In this document: piece after piece, positions 15,683 to 22,966 of the stretch
Layout of the letters: every line of letters starts with the position of its first letter
How positions within the stretch are numbered: position 1 is the first letter of the stretch
Source: Prevotellaceae bacterium UBA1720
GTDB lineage: Bacteria; Bacteroidota; Bacteroidia; Bacteroidales; Bacteroidaceae
Direction of reading: 5' to 3'
DNA: 23,816 nt
NCBI GenBank assembly: GCA_002317475.1
Contig: DCIS01000175.1
Location: forward strand, 1-23,816
The notes under the pieces: model-generated
Databases searched by the model: none
Seen by the model: the letters and a program-made list of their open reading frames with translations, nothing else
Told to the model about the DNA's origin: nothing
Made by a program: the position numbers and the translations under genes

Positions 15683-17188
15683 CTACTTCTTATACACCTT
15701 TTTTGTTGTGCCATCTTCCTGCCTTAGGATATACAGCCCATTGTTGGGTAAGTCTGTATGGCGACCCTCAAGGTCATAGTATCCTGTCTTGCCTTGCTGA
15801 GCATTATCCTCCTTCACCTCGTTGATTGCTGTTTCCTCGTCTGCCATCATGAAGATGAAAGTGCTGAGGCTTTGTGGGGGAATGGTGGCATCTACTGTTC
15901 TTGTAGGTTCAGCAATTTCAATATCAGAGGATTGGCAGAGGTTGGCAGTCTCATTGCCCGTTGAGACAATCGCGGTGCCAGTCTTCACATTGTAAGGCAA
16001 CCTTACTTTCGCCTTGTAATCCGTATCGGATTTATTGATGGTCATAACGATGATAGAGTCGCCTTTGATGTAAGCCGTTGTCTGGAATGGTGCACCTGTG
16101 GCTACGGTGACATTAGTGGCAGAGGCATTAACACGGGTAGAACCAGTGACATGCTTTGAGAAATGGGACATCACATAGGCACGGGGCAAGAGTACGTTCC
16201 TCTTGTTCTCTGAACCCCATCTTGTTTCACCCGTTCCTACGAAAGACCAGTGCGCACGCATGTACCAATAAATATATCCTGTACAACCAGCCTGCATACT
16301 TTCATTGAGTTCCTGAGCAAACTCCAACTGCTCGCTCCAATTAGGCAGACGACCTTCGATATCCTTCGTCATAATGTGCTCTGTCATCCAAAGCTCCTTC
16401 TTGTATTTGGAAGCCAGAGTATTGGCACTCTTCATGTTGTTCAATGGTGGATTACCATAAAGGTGACCCGCGATGATGTCCACTTGATTACGTGCTGTCA
16501 CATTATTTAATAAGGTGTTAGAGTAATTAGGGTCAAAACCCAATGGTTCGGCGCTAATGAGACGTACCCAAGGATAAGTCTCTCTGTCGAGCAAGTGAGC
16601 ATAATTCTTCACCAAGTTCAACTGCTGCTGTGGTGAGTAGAGACAGCCCGAATAGCTTACCCACCAGTCAGGCTCATTCTGAACAGATACGGCATCTACC
16701 TTCACGCCCTTGGACTTCATCCATTTCAGGAAAGAGTTCAACCAGGGGAAGAACTTCTCATAGCAGTCATCACGAAGAGTGGCTCTTATCTCACCCTGGT
16801 TTTCAGCCTTACCACCATTGGCAGCATTATTGGTCTTGTAGGATCCTGGGGGTGACCAAGGTGTACCAAACACAATGCCACCACGTTGCTTCACCAGTTT
16901 GGCACAGGGTAGGCTGCCATTCCAGCAATAATTGCTTGAACCTTCACCCGAGAAGCTGGGTGAAATCTCCATACGCATGATGTTCAAGCCAATCTTTGAT
17001 TGTTTTCCGTAAAGTAGCTGTACAGGTTTGGTGTCGCTACCAAAGGGACACATAGCACCATCGCAAGCAGCAGCGCCAAATCCCGTAACCGTCTGGTACT
17101 TAGTTTTTCCGACCGTAATGGTAATGCCCTTGGCATGAATCGGAGAAACCACGACCATTGTCAGAAGTGAGAGTAAAATCTTTTTCAT
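15683..17188 (-). CDS. Secreted GH30-family glycosidase (xylanase/glucuronoxylanase-like)
   Basis: The 501-residue enzyme has a signal peptide (MKKILLSLLTMVVVSPIHA) and the GH30 plan of a TIM barrel plus side beta domain. Seen are YQTVTGFGAAACDGA (31-45), LNIMRMEISP (68-77), GTPWSPPGSYK (108-118), acid/base Glu172 in VSVQNEPDW and nucleophile Glu270 in LWMTEHIM, then YIYWYMRAHW (305-314). Overall likeness is to the endo-xylanase branch (GH30 subfamily 8 type); the segment after the YW motif is RAHW rather than the RRxYG I associate with glucuronoxylan-specific members, so uronic-acid dependence is uncertain. The last 40 residues (YYDLEGRHTDLPNNGLYILRQEDGTTKKVYKK region) resemble the C-terminal secretion/anchoring tails common in Prevotella secreted proteins. 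A consensus promoter lies just upstream, so it is a separate unit from greA. Confidence 0.9.
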   Translation of the reverse strand: MKKILLSLLTMVVVSPIHAKGITITVGKTKYQTVTGFGAAACDGAMCPFGSDTKPVQLLYGKQSKIGLNIMRMEISPSFSGEGSSNYCWNGSLPCAKLVKQRGGIVFGTPWSPPGSYKTNNAANGGKAENQGEIRATLRDDCYEKFFPWLNSFLKWMKSKGVKVDAVSVQNEPDWWVSYSGCLYSPQQQLNLVKNYAHLLDRETYPWVRLISAEPLGFDPNYSNTLLNNVTARNQVDIIAGHLYGNPPLNNMKSANTLASKYKKELWMTEHIMTKDIEGRLPNWSEQLEFAQELNESMQAGCTGYIYWYMRAHWSFVGTGETRWGSENKRNVLLPRAYVMSHFSKHVTGSTRVNASATNVTVATGAPFQTTAYIKGDSIIVMTINKSDTDYKAKVRLPYNVKTGTAIVSTGNETANLCQSSDIEIAEPTRTVDATIPPQSLSTFIFMMADEETAINEVKEDNAQQGKTGYYDLEGRHTDLPNNGLYILRQEDGTTKKVYKK

Positions 17189-17239
17189 GTATTTTTGTTA
17201 CTTAGGTTATAAATGCGTGTTCTTTGCATGAATTTATTG

Positions 17240-17272
17240 CAAAAGTACGAATTGTTCAGTTGTTACACCAAA
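17240..17272 (-). promoter_or_regulatory. Consensus promoter for GH30 gene
   Basis: Reading the minus strand, TTTG at 17272-17269 and TACTTTTG at 17247-17240 are exact -33 and -7 boxes with a 21-base spacer. The leader to the ATG at 17188 is about 45 bases. GTTAC half-sites surround the -33 box. Confidence 0.8.
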
Positions 17273-17340
17273 CAATAACGTTACACACATTTGTTCCTAC
17301 GTAACAAATATTATACATGATACAAATGGACTAAGATAGG

Positions 17341-17805
17341 CTACAACGAGATACTGTCAATGCGGAGTTTCAAGGTACCAGAGGGAACCTGTACATCCAC
17401 CACTTCACCAGTTTTCTTGCCCACTAAGGCTTGGGCAATAGGGGACTGTATGGAGATTTTGCCCTCACGGAGGTTTGCCTCGTGAGGATTGACAATGGTA
17501 TAGCTCATTTGGGTATGATTACCCATATTGGTGATCTCAATCTTTCGGAAGAGTCCCACGGTGTCGCTGTCCAGAACGGACATGTCCATTACACGGGCAT
17601 GTTCCAGTACACGCTGCTTGAAACGTATTCTACCCAGCAGTTTGCCTTGCTCACGTTTTGCTGCATGATACTCGAAATTCTCGCTAAGGTCACCCTTGTC
17701 ACGAGCCTCAGATATCTCGTTCTTGACACGTGGAAGTTCAACGTTGATCAATTCGTTCAATTCGGCTACAAGCTTGTCATAGCACTCCTGTGACAAATAT
17801 TCCAT
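17341..17805 (-). CDS. greA: Transcription elongation factor GreA
   Basis: GreA enters the RNA polymerase secondary channel and stimulates cleavage of the 3' end of backtracked RNA. The 154-residue product (start MEYLSQECYDKL at 17805) has the normal length. The N-terminal coiled coil carries the tip motif GDLSENFEY (38-46) with the acidic pair Asp39 and Glu42, equivalent to E. coli Asp41 and Glu44, and the C-terminal FKBP-like domain ends with TGEVVDVQVPSGTLKLRI. A longer frame from 17856 would add 17 residues encoded by a hairpin region and is rejected. The gene lies 73 bases after the DUF3078 gene, with a terminator-like hairpin ending about 15 bases before its ATG, so expression may depend on read-through or on a promoter inside the preceding gene. 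Confidence 0.96.
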   Translation of the reverse strand: MEYLSQECYDKLVAELNELINVELPRVKNEISEARDKGDLSENFEYHAAKREQGKLLGRIRFKQRVLEHARVMDMSVLDSDTVGLFRKIEITNMGNHTQMSYTIVNPHEANLREGKISIQSPIAQALVGKKTGEVVDVQVPSGTLKLRIDSISL

Positions 17806-17811
17806 AAGCAA

Positions 17812-17850
17812 TAGAAAAGGACGGGGTTGGACGTATAGCCAATCCCCGTC
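17812..17850 (-). terminator. Hairpin between DUF3078 gene and greA
   Basis: On the minus strand GACGGGGATTGG and CCAACCCCGTC pair with one bulged A across an 8-base loop, followed by CTTTTCTATT. It looks like an intrinsic terminator or an attenuator in the greA leader. Confidence 0.65.
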
Positions 17851-17878
17851 AGTCAATAGAATATGTTGTGTATCGGGG

Positions 17879-18967
17879 TTAGAAACTATATCCGAGACCT
17901 ACACCCAGAACTGACTTGAACTGTACACGCTCGCATGAGAAACCATCCTTGTCAATCATCACGCCATTGTAGTACTTCAGCGAGGTTGAGAGGGTGGCCT
18001 GCAAACACTTCAGGAACTGATAGGAGAGGGCAACGTCCCAATCCACATCGAAATTGCCTATACGACGGTTGTTGTCACGGTAAATGGGTACATTGTGTGC
18101 ATTTCTGCCAATCTCGGTCTTGTCCCATGAATAGGGAGTGTAGAGGCCAAGGGTGCTGGTGACCTTGAGATCCTTCAGAGAATAGTTGATGGCACCTTTC
18201 AGCGAGAAACCCAGCTCGGAACGGGTGTTCATGCTGTAATCCTTCTGGTTTTGATCATTGTACTTCCATACGGCGTACTTGTCCTTGAGTGACTGCTCAA
18301 GACCACCATCAGCCATAGGGTAGAGGTGGTTATACTCCCTGTTCATATCATCACTGACGCTGACAGTGGTGAAACGACCTGCAATAGGGGAGATGTAGAC
18401 AGAGAAGATGTCATTGGGTTTCCAGTCAATACCGACAGAGACATCGGTGTAGGCAGGAGCAAGGCACTTGGAGATGATCGGGTTGTCATCACCCTTACCC
18501 ACATAGCTACGACCCAACGCAAACTGCGTATTGAAACCTACAAGGGCAGTGGCATACCAACCCTTTGTGATCTCGTAACCTAGTTTTGAAGAGAGCTTCA
18601 GCTTATCGTTGGATTTCTGAACCTTATCGTTGGGCTGGTCAATGTAAGACATGCCATATTCGCCATCAAGACTGGAATCCCATGCCAACTTTCCCTTACG
18701 ATACAACAGACGGAGACGTCCGAAAACAACGCCATTGACATTGTTGTTACCACCTGATGCCCAGTTTACTAGACCAGTAGCAGCAGCATTAAGACCAGTG
18801 ACACCTGAGAACTTCCACAATTTCTCGCCTGTGTCAACCTTCTTAAGGTCGCCCTGTGCAGCAGCTGCTGCATTTGCCTGCTTCTGAACGGTCTCCTTGT
18901 TAACCTCCTGTGCTTGTGCGCTCATTGCTGTGAGGAAGCACGAAATGATCAATAATATCTTCATCAT
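17879..18967 (-). CDS. DUF3078 outer-membrane beta-barrel protein
   Basis: The 362-residue product has a signal peptide (MMKILLIISCFLTAMSAQA, cut before QEVN) and then an Ala/Gln-rich stretch. From about residue 50 there are alternating strands ending in the aromatic C-terminus GLGYSF typical of outer-membrane barrels. The opening KLWKFSGVTGLNAAATGLVNWASGGNNNVNG is characteristic of the DUF3078 family, which is widespread in Bacteroidetes and has no established function. Repeated strand patterns such as KLAWDSSLDGEYGMSY, KLKLSSKLGYEI and GWYATALVGFNTQF support a barrel. A minus-strand TAACTTTG -7 box lies at 19039-19032. Confidence 0.9.
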   Translation of the reverse strand: MMKILLIISCFLTAMSAQAQEVNKETVQKQANAAAAAQGDLKKVDTGEKLWKFSGVTGLNAAATGLVNWASGGNNNVNGVVFGRLRLLYRKGKLAWDSSLDGEYGMSYIDQPNDKVQKSNDKLKLSSKLGYEITKGWYATALVGFNTQFALGRSYVGKGDDNPIISKCLAPAYTDVSVGIDWKPNDIFSVYISPIAGRFTTVSVSDDMNREYNHLYPMADGGLEQSLKDKYAVWKYNDQNQKDYSMNTRSELGFSLKGAINYSLKDLKVTSTLGLYTPYSWDKTEIGRNAHNVPIYRDNNRRIGNFDVDWDVALSYQFLKCLQATLSTSLKYYNGVMIDKDGFSCERVQFKSVLGVGLGYSF

Positions 18968-19031
18968 TCTTTGACTATTTAGTTTTGTTCACTTACTTCA
19001 TGTTTCGGAATAATCCTTCGTTTGTTGCCGA

Positions 19032-19039
19032 CAAAGTTA
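19032..19039 (-). promoter_or_regulatory. -7 box for DUF3078 gene
   Basis: The minus strand reads TAACTTTG, an exact TAnnTTTG match, about 65 bases before the ATG at 18967. A weak TGTG is present at the -33 position with a 19-base spacer. Confidence 0.55.
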
Positions 19040-19176
19040 CACATTATTTTATAAAGAGCACAGACAGCATAAATAAAACTTCACAAAATAGACATTTTCA
19101 ACCATAAAACGATAGAGAATATGCCAAAGTAGTAGTTAATTTTGCTTTACTGAATGGTGTATTCTAAAAAATATAG

Positions 19177-19184
19177 TATATTTG
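19177..19184 (+). promoter_or_regulatory. -7 box for SPFH gene
   Basis: TATATTTG is an exact -7 match. The predicted start near 19191 leaves about 20 bases to the ATG at 19212 and excludes the upstream TTG start at 19182. No clear -33 box is visible. Confidence 0.6.
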
Positions 19185-19211
19185 CAAAAACAAATCAAAA
19201 TACGTAATACA

Positions 19212-20075
19212 ATGAAGCAAAATGGTTTTAGTTTCCCTGGTTGGGCAAAGTTTGTTGTAGGATTGTTTGTCTTAGTGATTGCACTCTGCATTCAACCGTT
19301 CCGTTTTACTACGGTTGATTCTGCCGAGATTGGTATCAAGTTTCACAAGTGGGACACTGACGCCTCGAACCGTGGTGGTGTAGAAGGAACCTGTCGTGGA
19401 TGGGTGTTCTATAATTCCTGGACAACCAATGTGTTCCGTTATCCCACCTTCATTCAGCGCAAGAACTATGACGCCTTCACTGTAAATGCAAAGGATGCGT
19501 CCACGTTCACCATGGATCCTCAGATAGCATATCGCATTGAGACGGATAAGGCGTGTGACATTTTCGTGAAATACCGTAAGGGCATTGAGGACCTTGAGAA
19601 TGGGTATATCCGCACTTGCATCTACGAGGCTTATCGTACATGTGCCAACAAATACACCTCAGACAGTTTGATGTCCCATCGTGCTGAGTTTGAGGCTGAT
19701 GTGCGTCAAAGACTGGACAAGTCGCTTCGTTCTGAGGGCTTTATCGTAGAGGAATTCACCTCTGCCATCACACCTCCTCAATCATTGTCTCAGATGATTG
19801 ATGACAAGAACAAGGCCGTGCAGGCAGCCTTGAAGGCTGAAAATCAGGTCAAGGAGGCAGAGGCTAATGCCAAGATAGCCATTGCAAAGGCAAAGGGTGA
19901 GGCAGAGGCAAAACAGATTGCTGCAGATGCAGAGGCTTATGCCAATTCCAAGATCTCACAATCCATTACTTCCACCCTGGTTCAGAAGTTGTGGGTAGAG
20001 AAGTGGGACGGCAAGATGCCTACTACGATGGCAGGTAGTTCAAATGGCATGATGATGAACATTGGTAGCAAATAA
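19212..20075 (+). CDS. SPFH/band-7 (prohibitin-like) membrane protein
   Basis: The 287-residue protein has one membrane helix near the N-terminus (about residues 11-29, FVVGLFVLVIALCI), then the SPFH/prohibitin domain beginning TTVDSAEIGIKFHKW, and a long Ala/Glu/Lys coiled coil (AENQVKEAEANAKIAIAKAK, about 205-245) that drives oligomerisation. Such proteins form ring- or cage-like assemblies in membrane microdomains and often shield FtsH-type proteases or chaperone membrane proteins; the precise role here is unknown. The tail is Gly/Met/Asn-rich (MAGSSNGMMMNIGSK). The start at 19212 follows from the promoter position. It is a single-gene unit divergent from the DUF3078 gene. Confidence 0.9.
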   Translation: MKQNGFSFPGWAKFVVGLFVLVIALCIQPFRFTTVDSAEIGIKFHKWDTDASNRGGVEGTCRGWVFYNSWTTNVFRYPTFIQRKNYDAFTVNAKDASTFTMDPQIAYRIETDKACDIFVKYRKGIEDLENGYIRTCIYEAYRTCANKYTSDSLMSHRAEFEADVRQRLDKSLRSEGFIVEEFTSAITPPQSLSQMIDDKNKAVQAALKAENQVKEAEANAKIAIAKAKGEAEAKQIAADAEAYANSKISQSITSTLVQKLWVEKWDGKMPTTMAGSSNGMMMNIGSK

Positions 20076-20098
20076 AAGGCAAGAAAACTTGTTTTACA

Positions 20099-20181
20099 CG
20101 TACAGACACCGTACTGCCTACGTATAGCCTACGTACATGTACGGTGTCTGTACGGTGTTTATACGGTGTTTGTACGTGAGA
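20099..20181. repeat. 11-bp tandem array with perfect 16-bp inverted repeat
   Basis: Six consecutive 11-base units run from 20116: GCCTACGTATA, GCCTACGTACA, TGTACGGTGTC, TGTACGGTGTT, TATACGGTGTT and TGTACGTGAGA. The sequence CGTACAGACACCGTAC at 20099-20114 is the exact reverse complement of 20139-20154, giving a 16-bp stem with a 24-base loop. It begins about 23 bases after the SPFH stop codon. Confidence 0.9.
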
Positions 20182-20217
20182 AGTGTATTGCTGCAATAAT
20201 TGAATAACATACAAAAA

Positions 20218-20250
20218 CAGAGGGTTCATTGTTCGTATGAACCCTCTGTT
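20218..20250 (-). terminator. Perfect 12-bp hairpin, terminator facing both convergent genes
   Basis: CAGAGGGTTCAT (20218-20229) and ATGAACCCTCTG (20237-20248) pair perfectly with a 7-base loop. On the minus strand it is followed by TTTTTGT, so it best fits the outer-membrane gene ending at 20384, though the distance is long; on the plus strand the tail is TTGTCTT. Confidence 0.75.
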
Positions 20251-20297
20251 GTCTTAGTAGTGTATCCTATCTGTCTTAGTACCAATGCGTGCATTCC

Positions 20298-20330
20298 GCG
20301 AAGGATCCGCGAAGGATCCATGAAGGATCC
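20298..20330. repeat. 11-bp tandem array with GGATCC palindromes
   Basis: Three exact-length units follow each other: GCGAAGGATCC, GCGAAGGATCC and ATGAAGGATCC. They share period but not sequence with the other array in the same gap. Confidence 0.9.
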
Positions 20331-20383
20331 ACGATGCAATTAGGGAATCACATAGGTCTAAAAAAGGAGACTAGGTGACCTGG

Positions 20384-21067
20384 TTAAAGACGATAACCTA
20401 ATGTGATATGGAAATTGAAATTGGTCAACTTATCTTTCTTTGACCATTTTGGTTCTTTCAACTGATTGACAAGACCCCAATCACAACCTACATTAAAAAT
20501 ATAGGTATTTAAGTACTCACAACCCACGTTGAAACCTAAACCACATTCCAGACGTTTCATGTCGTCGTCGTTATTGCCATCTTTGTACCAGGAATAGGTG
20601 TTTGTTGCAGAAAGTTTATCGTTGACATAGACCTTATCAACATTCTTGCCGACAACTCCCAATCCAAAATATGGACCTACGTCTGCATGTATGAAAAAAT
20701 CTTCAGTAAAGCCATACATGTAACCTACATGGATTGGAATATTAATATAGTGTAGTTTTACTGTATATTCATTTTCAACACCTGCAATTTCGGTTGAACC
20801 TTTTGCACCGAGCATATCATATTTCACTCCAAACTTACCATATACACCAGCACAACCAGGTAATACATAACGACCGTATCCTCCAATGGTCAAGCCTGGT
20901 TTTGCAGAAAGATAGTCATAGACAGAAGCAGCACCTTTAGTGTTGAAACTACTGACGTTCAAACCAATCTCTCCCTGCCAGGTCAGTCCCTCTTCAGGTT
21001 CATAGTCAAAGGCAAATGAACTAAGGCTAATGGCTGCCATAGCCATCATTGCAAAAATTTTCTTCAT
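20384..21067 (-). CDS. Outer-membrane beta-barrel protein (PorT-like family)
   Basis: The 227-residue product starts at the ATG at 21067 (MKKIFAMMAMAAISLSSFA signal peptide, cut before FDYEPEEG); an upstream ATG at 21094 would add nine residues in front of the lysine-rich signal start and is less likely. The mature part has glycine- and aromatic-rich alternating strands (WQGEIGLNVSSFN, PGLTIGGYGRYVLP, YINIPIHVGYMYG, FIHADVGPYFGLGVVG) and ends FNFHITLGYRL, the plan of the small barrel family found across Bacteroidetes (PorT / outer-membrane beta-barrel type 2). An acidic loop (KDGNNDDDMKR) is probably surface-exposed. The ligand is unknown. It follows mscL on the same strand across 77 bases containing a weak hairpin. 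Confidence 0.82.
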   Translation of the reverse strand: MKKIFAMMAMAAISLSSFAFDYEPEEGLTWQGEIGLNVSSFNTKGAASVYDYLSAKPGLTIGGYGRYVLPGCAGVYGKFGVKYDMLGAKGSTEIAGVENEYTVKLHYINIPIHVGYMYGFTEDFFIHADVGPYFGLGVVGKNVDKVYVNDKLSATNTYSWYKDGNNDDDMKRLECGLGFNVGCEYLNTYIFNVGCDWGLVNQLKEPKWSKKDKLTNFNFHITLGYRL

Positions 21068-21093
21068 AATAGTTCTTTTAGATACATGAAACA

Positions 21094-21118
21094 AAGAGAA
21101 GGCAGATGTCCCTCTCTT
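21094..21118 (-). terminator. Weak hairpin after mscL
   Basis: On the minus strand AAGAGAGG pairs with CCTTCTCTT with one bulge across an 8-base loop, followed by TGTTTC. It may be a terminator for mscL or part of the leader of the outer-membrane gene. Confidence 0.4.
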
Positions 21119-21144
21119 AGTCCATTGTAATGTATTAACAATAA

Positions 21145-21573
21145 TTATTTATTCTTCAGTAAGTCGCGAATCTCAGTAAGGAGTTTCTCCTCAGCACTGG
21201 GTTCGGGAGCAGGTGCAGGAGCAGCGGGCTCTTCCTCCTTCTTGCGAGAGAGCTTGGCAATACCCTTAACCATGAGGAAGATACAGAAAGCGATGATCAG
21301 GAAGTCAACAATGTCCTGAATGAACTGGCCGTAATTGAGGGTAACAGCCTCAGAAACCACTTCTTCGCCTTCCACAACAGCATCCTTGAGGACAACCTTC
21401 AGCTCGGTGAAGTCCACACCGCCAGTGATAACACCAATGGGAGGCATGATGATGTTATTAACAATGCTGGTAACGATCTTACCAAACGCACCACCGATGA
21501 TAACACCGACAGCCATGTCTACAACATTTCCTTTAAGGGCAAAAGCCTTAAAATCTTGAATAAAACTGCTCAT
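21145..21573 (-). CDS. mscL: Large-conductance mechanosensitive channel MscL
   Basis: MscL is the inner-membrane pentameric channel that opens under high membrane tension to release solutes during osmotic downshock. The 142-residue product begins with the amphipathic helix SSFIQDFKAFALKGNVVDMAVGV, followed by TM1 with the Gly-rich pore segment (GVIIGGAFGKIVTSIVNNI). A periplasmic loop (about 50-80) precedes TM2 (FIQDIVDFLIIAFCIFLMVKG), then a basic RKKEEE cluster, a Pro/Ala linker and the C-terminal bundle helix EEKLLTEIRDLLKNK. All expected parts are present and the length is normal. Confidence 0.97.
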   Translation of the reverse strand: MSSFIQDFKAFALKGNVVDMAVGVIIGGAFGKIVTSIVNNIIMPPIGVITGGVDFTELKVVLKDAVVEGEEVVSEAVTLNYGQFIQDIVDFLIIAFCIFLMVKGIAKLSRKKEEEPAAPAPAPEPSAEEKLLTEIRDLLKNK

Positions 21574-21631
21574 AATTCTTTTTTTTTAAAAGTTTTCATT
21601 TTTATATAATGCGAAATTAAGAAATAATTCG

Positions 21632-21639
21632 TAAATTTG
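21632..21639 (+). promoter_or_regulatory. -7 box for the small lipoprotein gene
   Basis: TAAATTTG is an exact -7 match 20 bases before the ATG at 21659. No clear -33 box is present. The same promoter could feed gapdh downstream, for which no separate exact box is seen. Confidence 0.6.
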
Positions 21640-21658
21640 CACTGAAAATAAGAAAAAA

Positions 21659-21751
21659 ATGAAGAAAAACTGCGTAAATTGTCTTATATTAGTGCTTCTG
21701 GTACTATTTGTGGCAGCTTGTCGTAGTGCACATTATTGTAATTGCGGCTAA
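21659..21751 (+). CDS. Predicted 30-residue lipoprotein
   Basis: The frame reads MKKNCVNCLILVLLVLFVAA then CRSAHYCNCG and TAA. It has a two-lysine start, a run of hydrophobic residues and the lipobox VAAC, which predicts signal-peptidase-II cleavage and lipid attachment at Cys21, leaving a 10-residue mature peptide containing two further cysteines and a histidine. A promoter -7 box stands 20 bases upstream and the gapdh ATG is 98 bases downstream on the same strand. The combination of promoter, start and complete signal sequence makes this more than a chance frame, although 30 codons is very short. The function is unknown; the CNC ending might bind metal or form disulfides, which is speculation. 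Confidence 0.65.
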   Translation: MKKNCVNCLILVLLVLFVAACRSAHYCNCG

Positions 21752-21849
21752 CCCAAGTTAAGCTGCTTTTACTATATAGATAAGGTATAGGTAAAGAAAC
21801 ATTGTTTTAAATAATATTATTTTTAACCAAATTTTAATTCATTAAGAAA

Positions 21850-22878
21850 ATGACTAAAGTTGCTATTAACGGTTTCGGCCGTATCGGTCGTCTGGCTTTC
21901 CGTCAGATGTTTGAGGCAGAGGGTTATGAGGTAGTTGCTATCAACGACTTGACTAGCCCCAAGATGTTGGCTCACCTTTTGAAGTATGATACCGCTCAGG
22001 GTGGTTTCGCTGGCAAGTTCGGCGAGGGCAAGCACACTGTAGAGGCTGGTGAGGATTACATCGTTGTTGACGGCAAGAAGATCACCATCTATGCTAAGCC
22101 TAACGCTGCTGAGCTTCCTTGGGGTGAGCTGGGCGTTGACGTAGTTCTCGAGTGCACCGGTTTCTATACTTCAAAGGAGAAGGCTTCTGCTCACATCCAG
22201 GCAGGTGCTCGTAAGTGCGTTATCTCTGCTCCCGCAGGTAACGATCTTCCTACTATCGTTTACAACGTAAACCACACCACTCTGACTAAGGACGACAACG
22301 TAATCAGCGCTGCTTCTTGTACAACCAACTGCTTGGCTCCTATGGCTGCTGCTCTGAACAACTACGCTCCTATCGCTAGCGGTATCATGTCTACCATCCA
22401 CGCTTACACCGGTGATCAGATGATCCTCGATGGTCCTCAGCGTAAGGGTGACCTTCGTCGTTCACGCGCAGGTGCTCAGAACATCGTTCCCAACTCAACT
22501 GGTGCTGCTAAGGCTATCGGTCTCGTAATTCCCGAGTTGAACGGTAAGCTGATTGGTTCTGCTCAGCGTATTCCTACTCCCACTGGTTCTACCACTATCC
22601 TGGTAGCTGTTGTTAAGGGTAAGGACATCACTAAGGAGGGTATCAACGCTGCTATGAAGGCTGCTACTACCGAGAGCTTCGGTTACACCGAGGATGAGAT
22701 CGTATCAAGCGATATCATCGGTATGAAGTATGGTTCACTCTTCGATGCTACTCAGACCATGGTTAGCAAGATCGACGAGGACACCTATCAGGTACAGGTT
22801 GTTTCTTGGTACGACAACGAGAACAGCTACACCTCACAGATGGTTCGCACCATCAAGTACTTCTCAGAGAACTGCTAA
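21850..22878 (+). CDS. Type I glyceraldehyde-3-phosphate dehydrogenase
   Basis: The enzyme oxidises and phosphorylates glyceraldehyde 3-phosphate to 1,3-bisphosphoglycerate with NAD+, a central step of glycolysis. The 342-residue product shows the NAD-binding start INGFGRIGRLAFR (6-18), Asp33 in the INDL segment favouring NAD, and the catalytic motif SAASCTTNCLAP with Cys157 and the partner His184 in STIHAYTGDQ. The C-terminal part has RRSRAGAQNIVPNSTGAAKA and SWYDNENSYTSQMV, both diagnostic. The codon choice is strongly biased toward a small set (for example GCT, GGT, AAG), indicating high expression. A strong terminator follows at 22907. The gene would usually be called gap or gapA. Confidence 0.98.
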   Translation: MTKVAINGFGRIGRLAFRQMFEAEGYEVVAINDLTSPKMLAHLLKYDTAQGGFAGKFGEGKHTVEAGEDYIVVDGKKITIYAKPNAAELPWGELGVDVVLECTGFYTSKEKASAHIQAGARKCVISAPAGNDLPTIVYNVNHTTLTKDDNVISAASCTTNCLAPMAAALNNYAPIASGIMSTIHAYTGDQMILDGPQRKGDLRRSRAGAQNIVPNSTGAAKAIGLVIPELNGKLIGSAQRIPTPTGSTTILVAVVKGKDITKEGINAAMKAATTESFGYTEDEIVSSDIIGMKYGSLFDATQTMVSKIDEDTYQVQVVSWYDNENSYTSQMVRTIKYFSENC

Positions 22879-22906
22879 TTGATAGCTTTTTAACGAAAGT
22901 ATATAC

Positions 22907-22945
22907 AGCCACCCTTGGCCTAAAGCCTTGGGTGGCTACTTTTTT
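22907..22945 (+). terminator. Intrinsic terminator after gapdh
   Basis: AGCCACCC (22907-22914) pairs with GGGTGGCT (22930-22937), with GGC/GCC pairing possible inside a T-T internal loop, followed by ACTTTTTT. Confidence 0.88.
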
Positions 22946-22952
22946 CAGATGA

Positions 22953-22960
22953 TAAATTTG
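22953..22960 (+). promoter_or_regulatory. -7 box for miaA
   Basis: TAAATTTG is an exact -7 match directly after the gapdh terminator. TTGG at 22928-22931, inside the terminator stem, is a three-of-four -33 match with a 21-base spacer. Transcription would start near 22967, the first base of the 8-bp array. Confidence 0.5.
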
Positions 22961-22966
22961 TTTCTT

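Larger units (their letters stand above)
20076..20383. other. Gene-free convergent region holding two 11-bp arrays and a terminator
   Basis: This 308-base stretch has no convincing reading frame. It contains the 11-bp TACGGTGT array, a strong hairpin at 20218-20248 and the 11-bp GGATCC array, each listed separately. The last 50 bases show nothing further. Confidence 0.8.
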
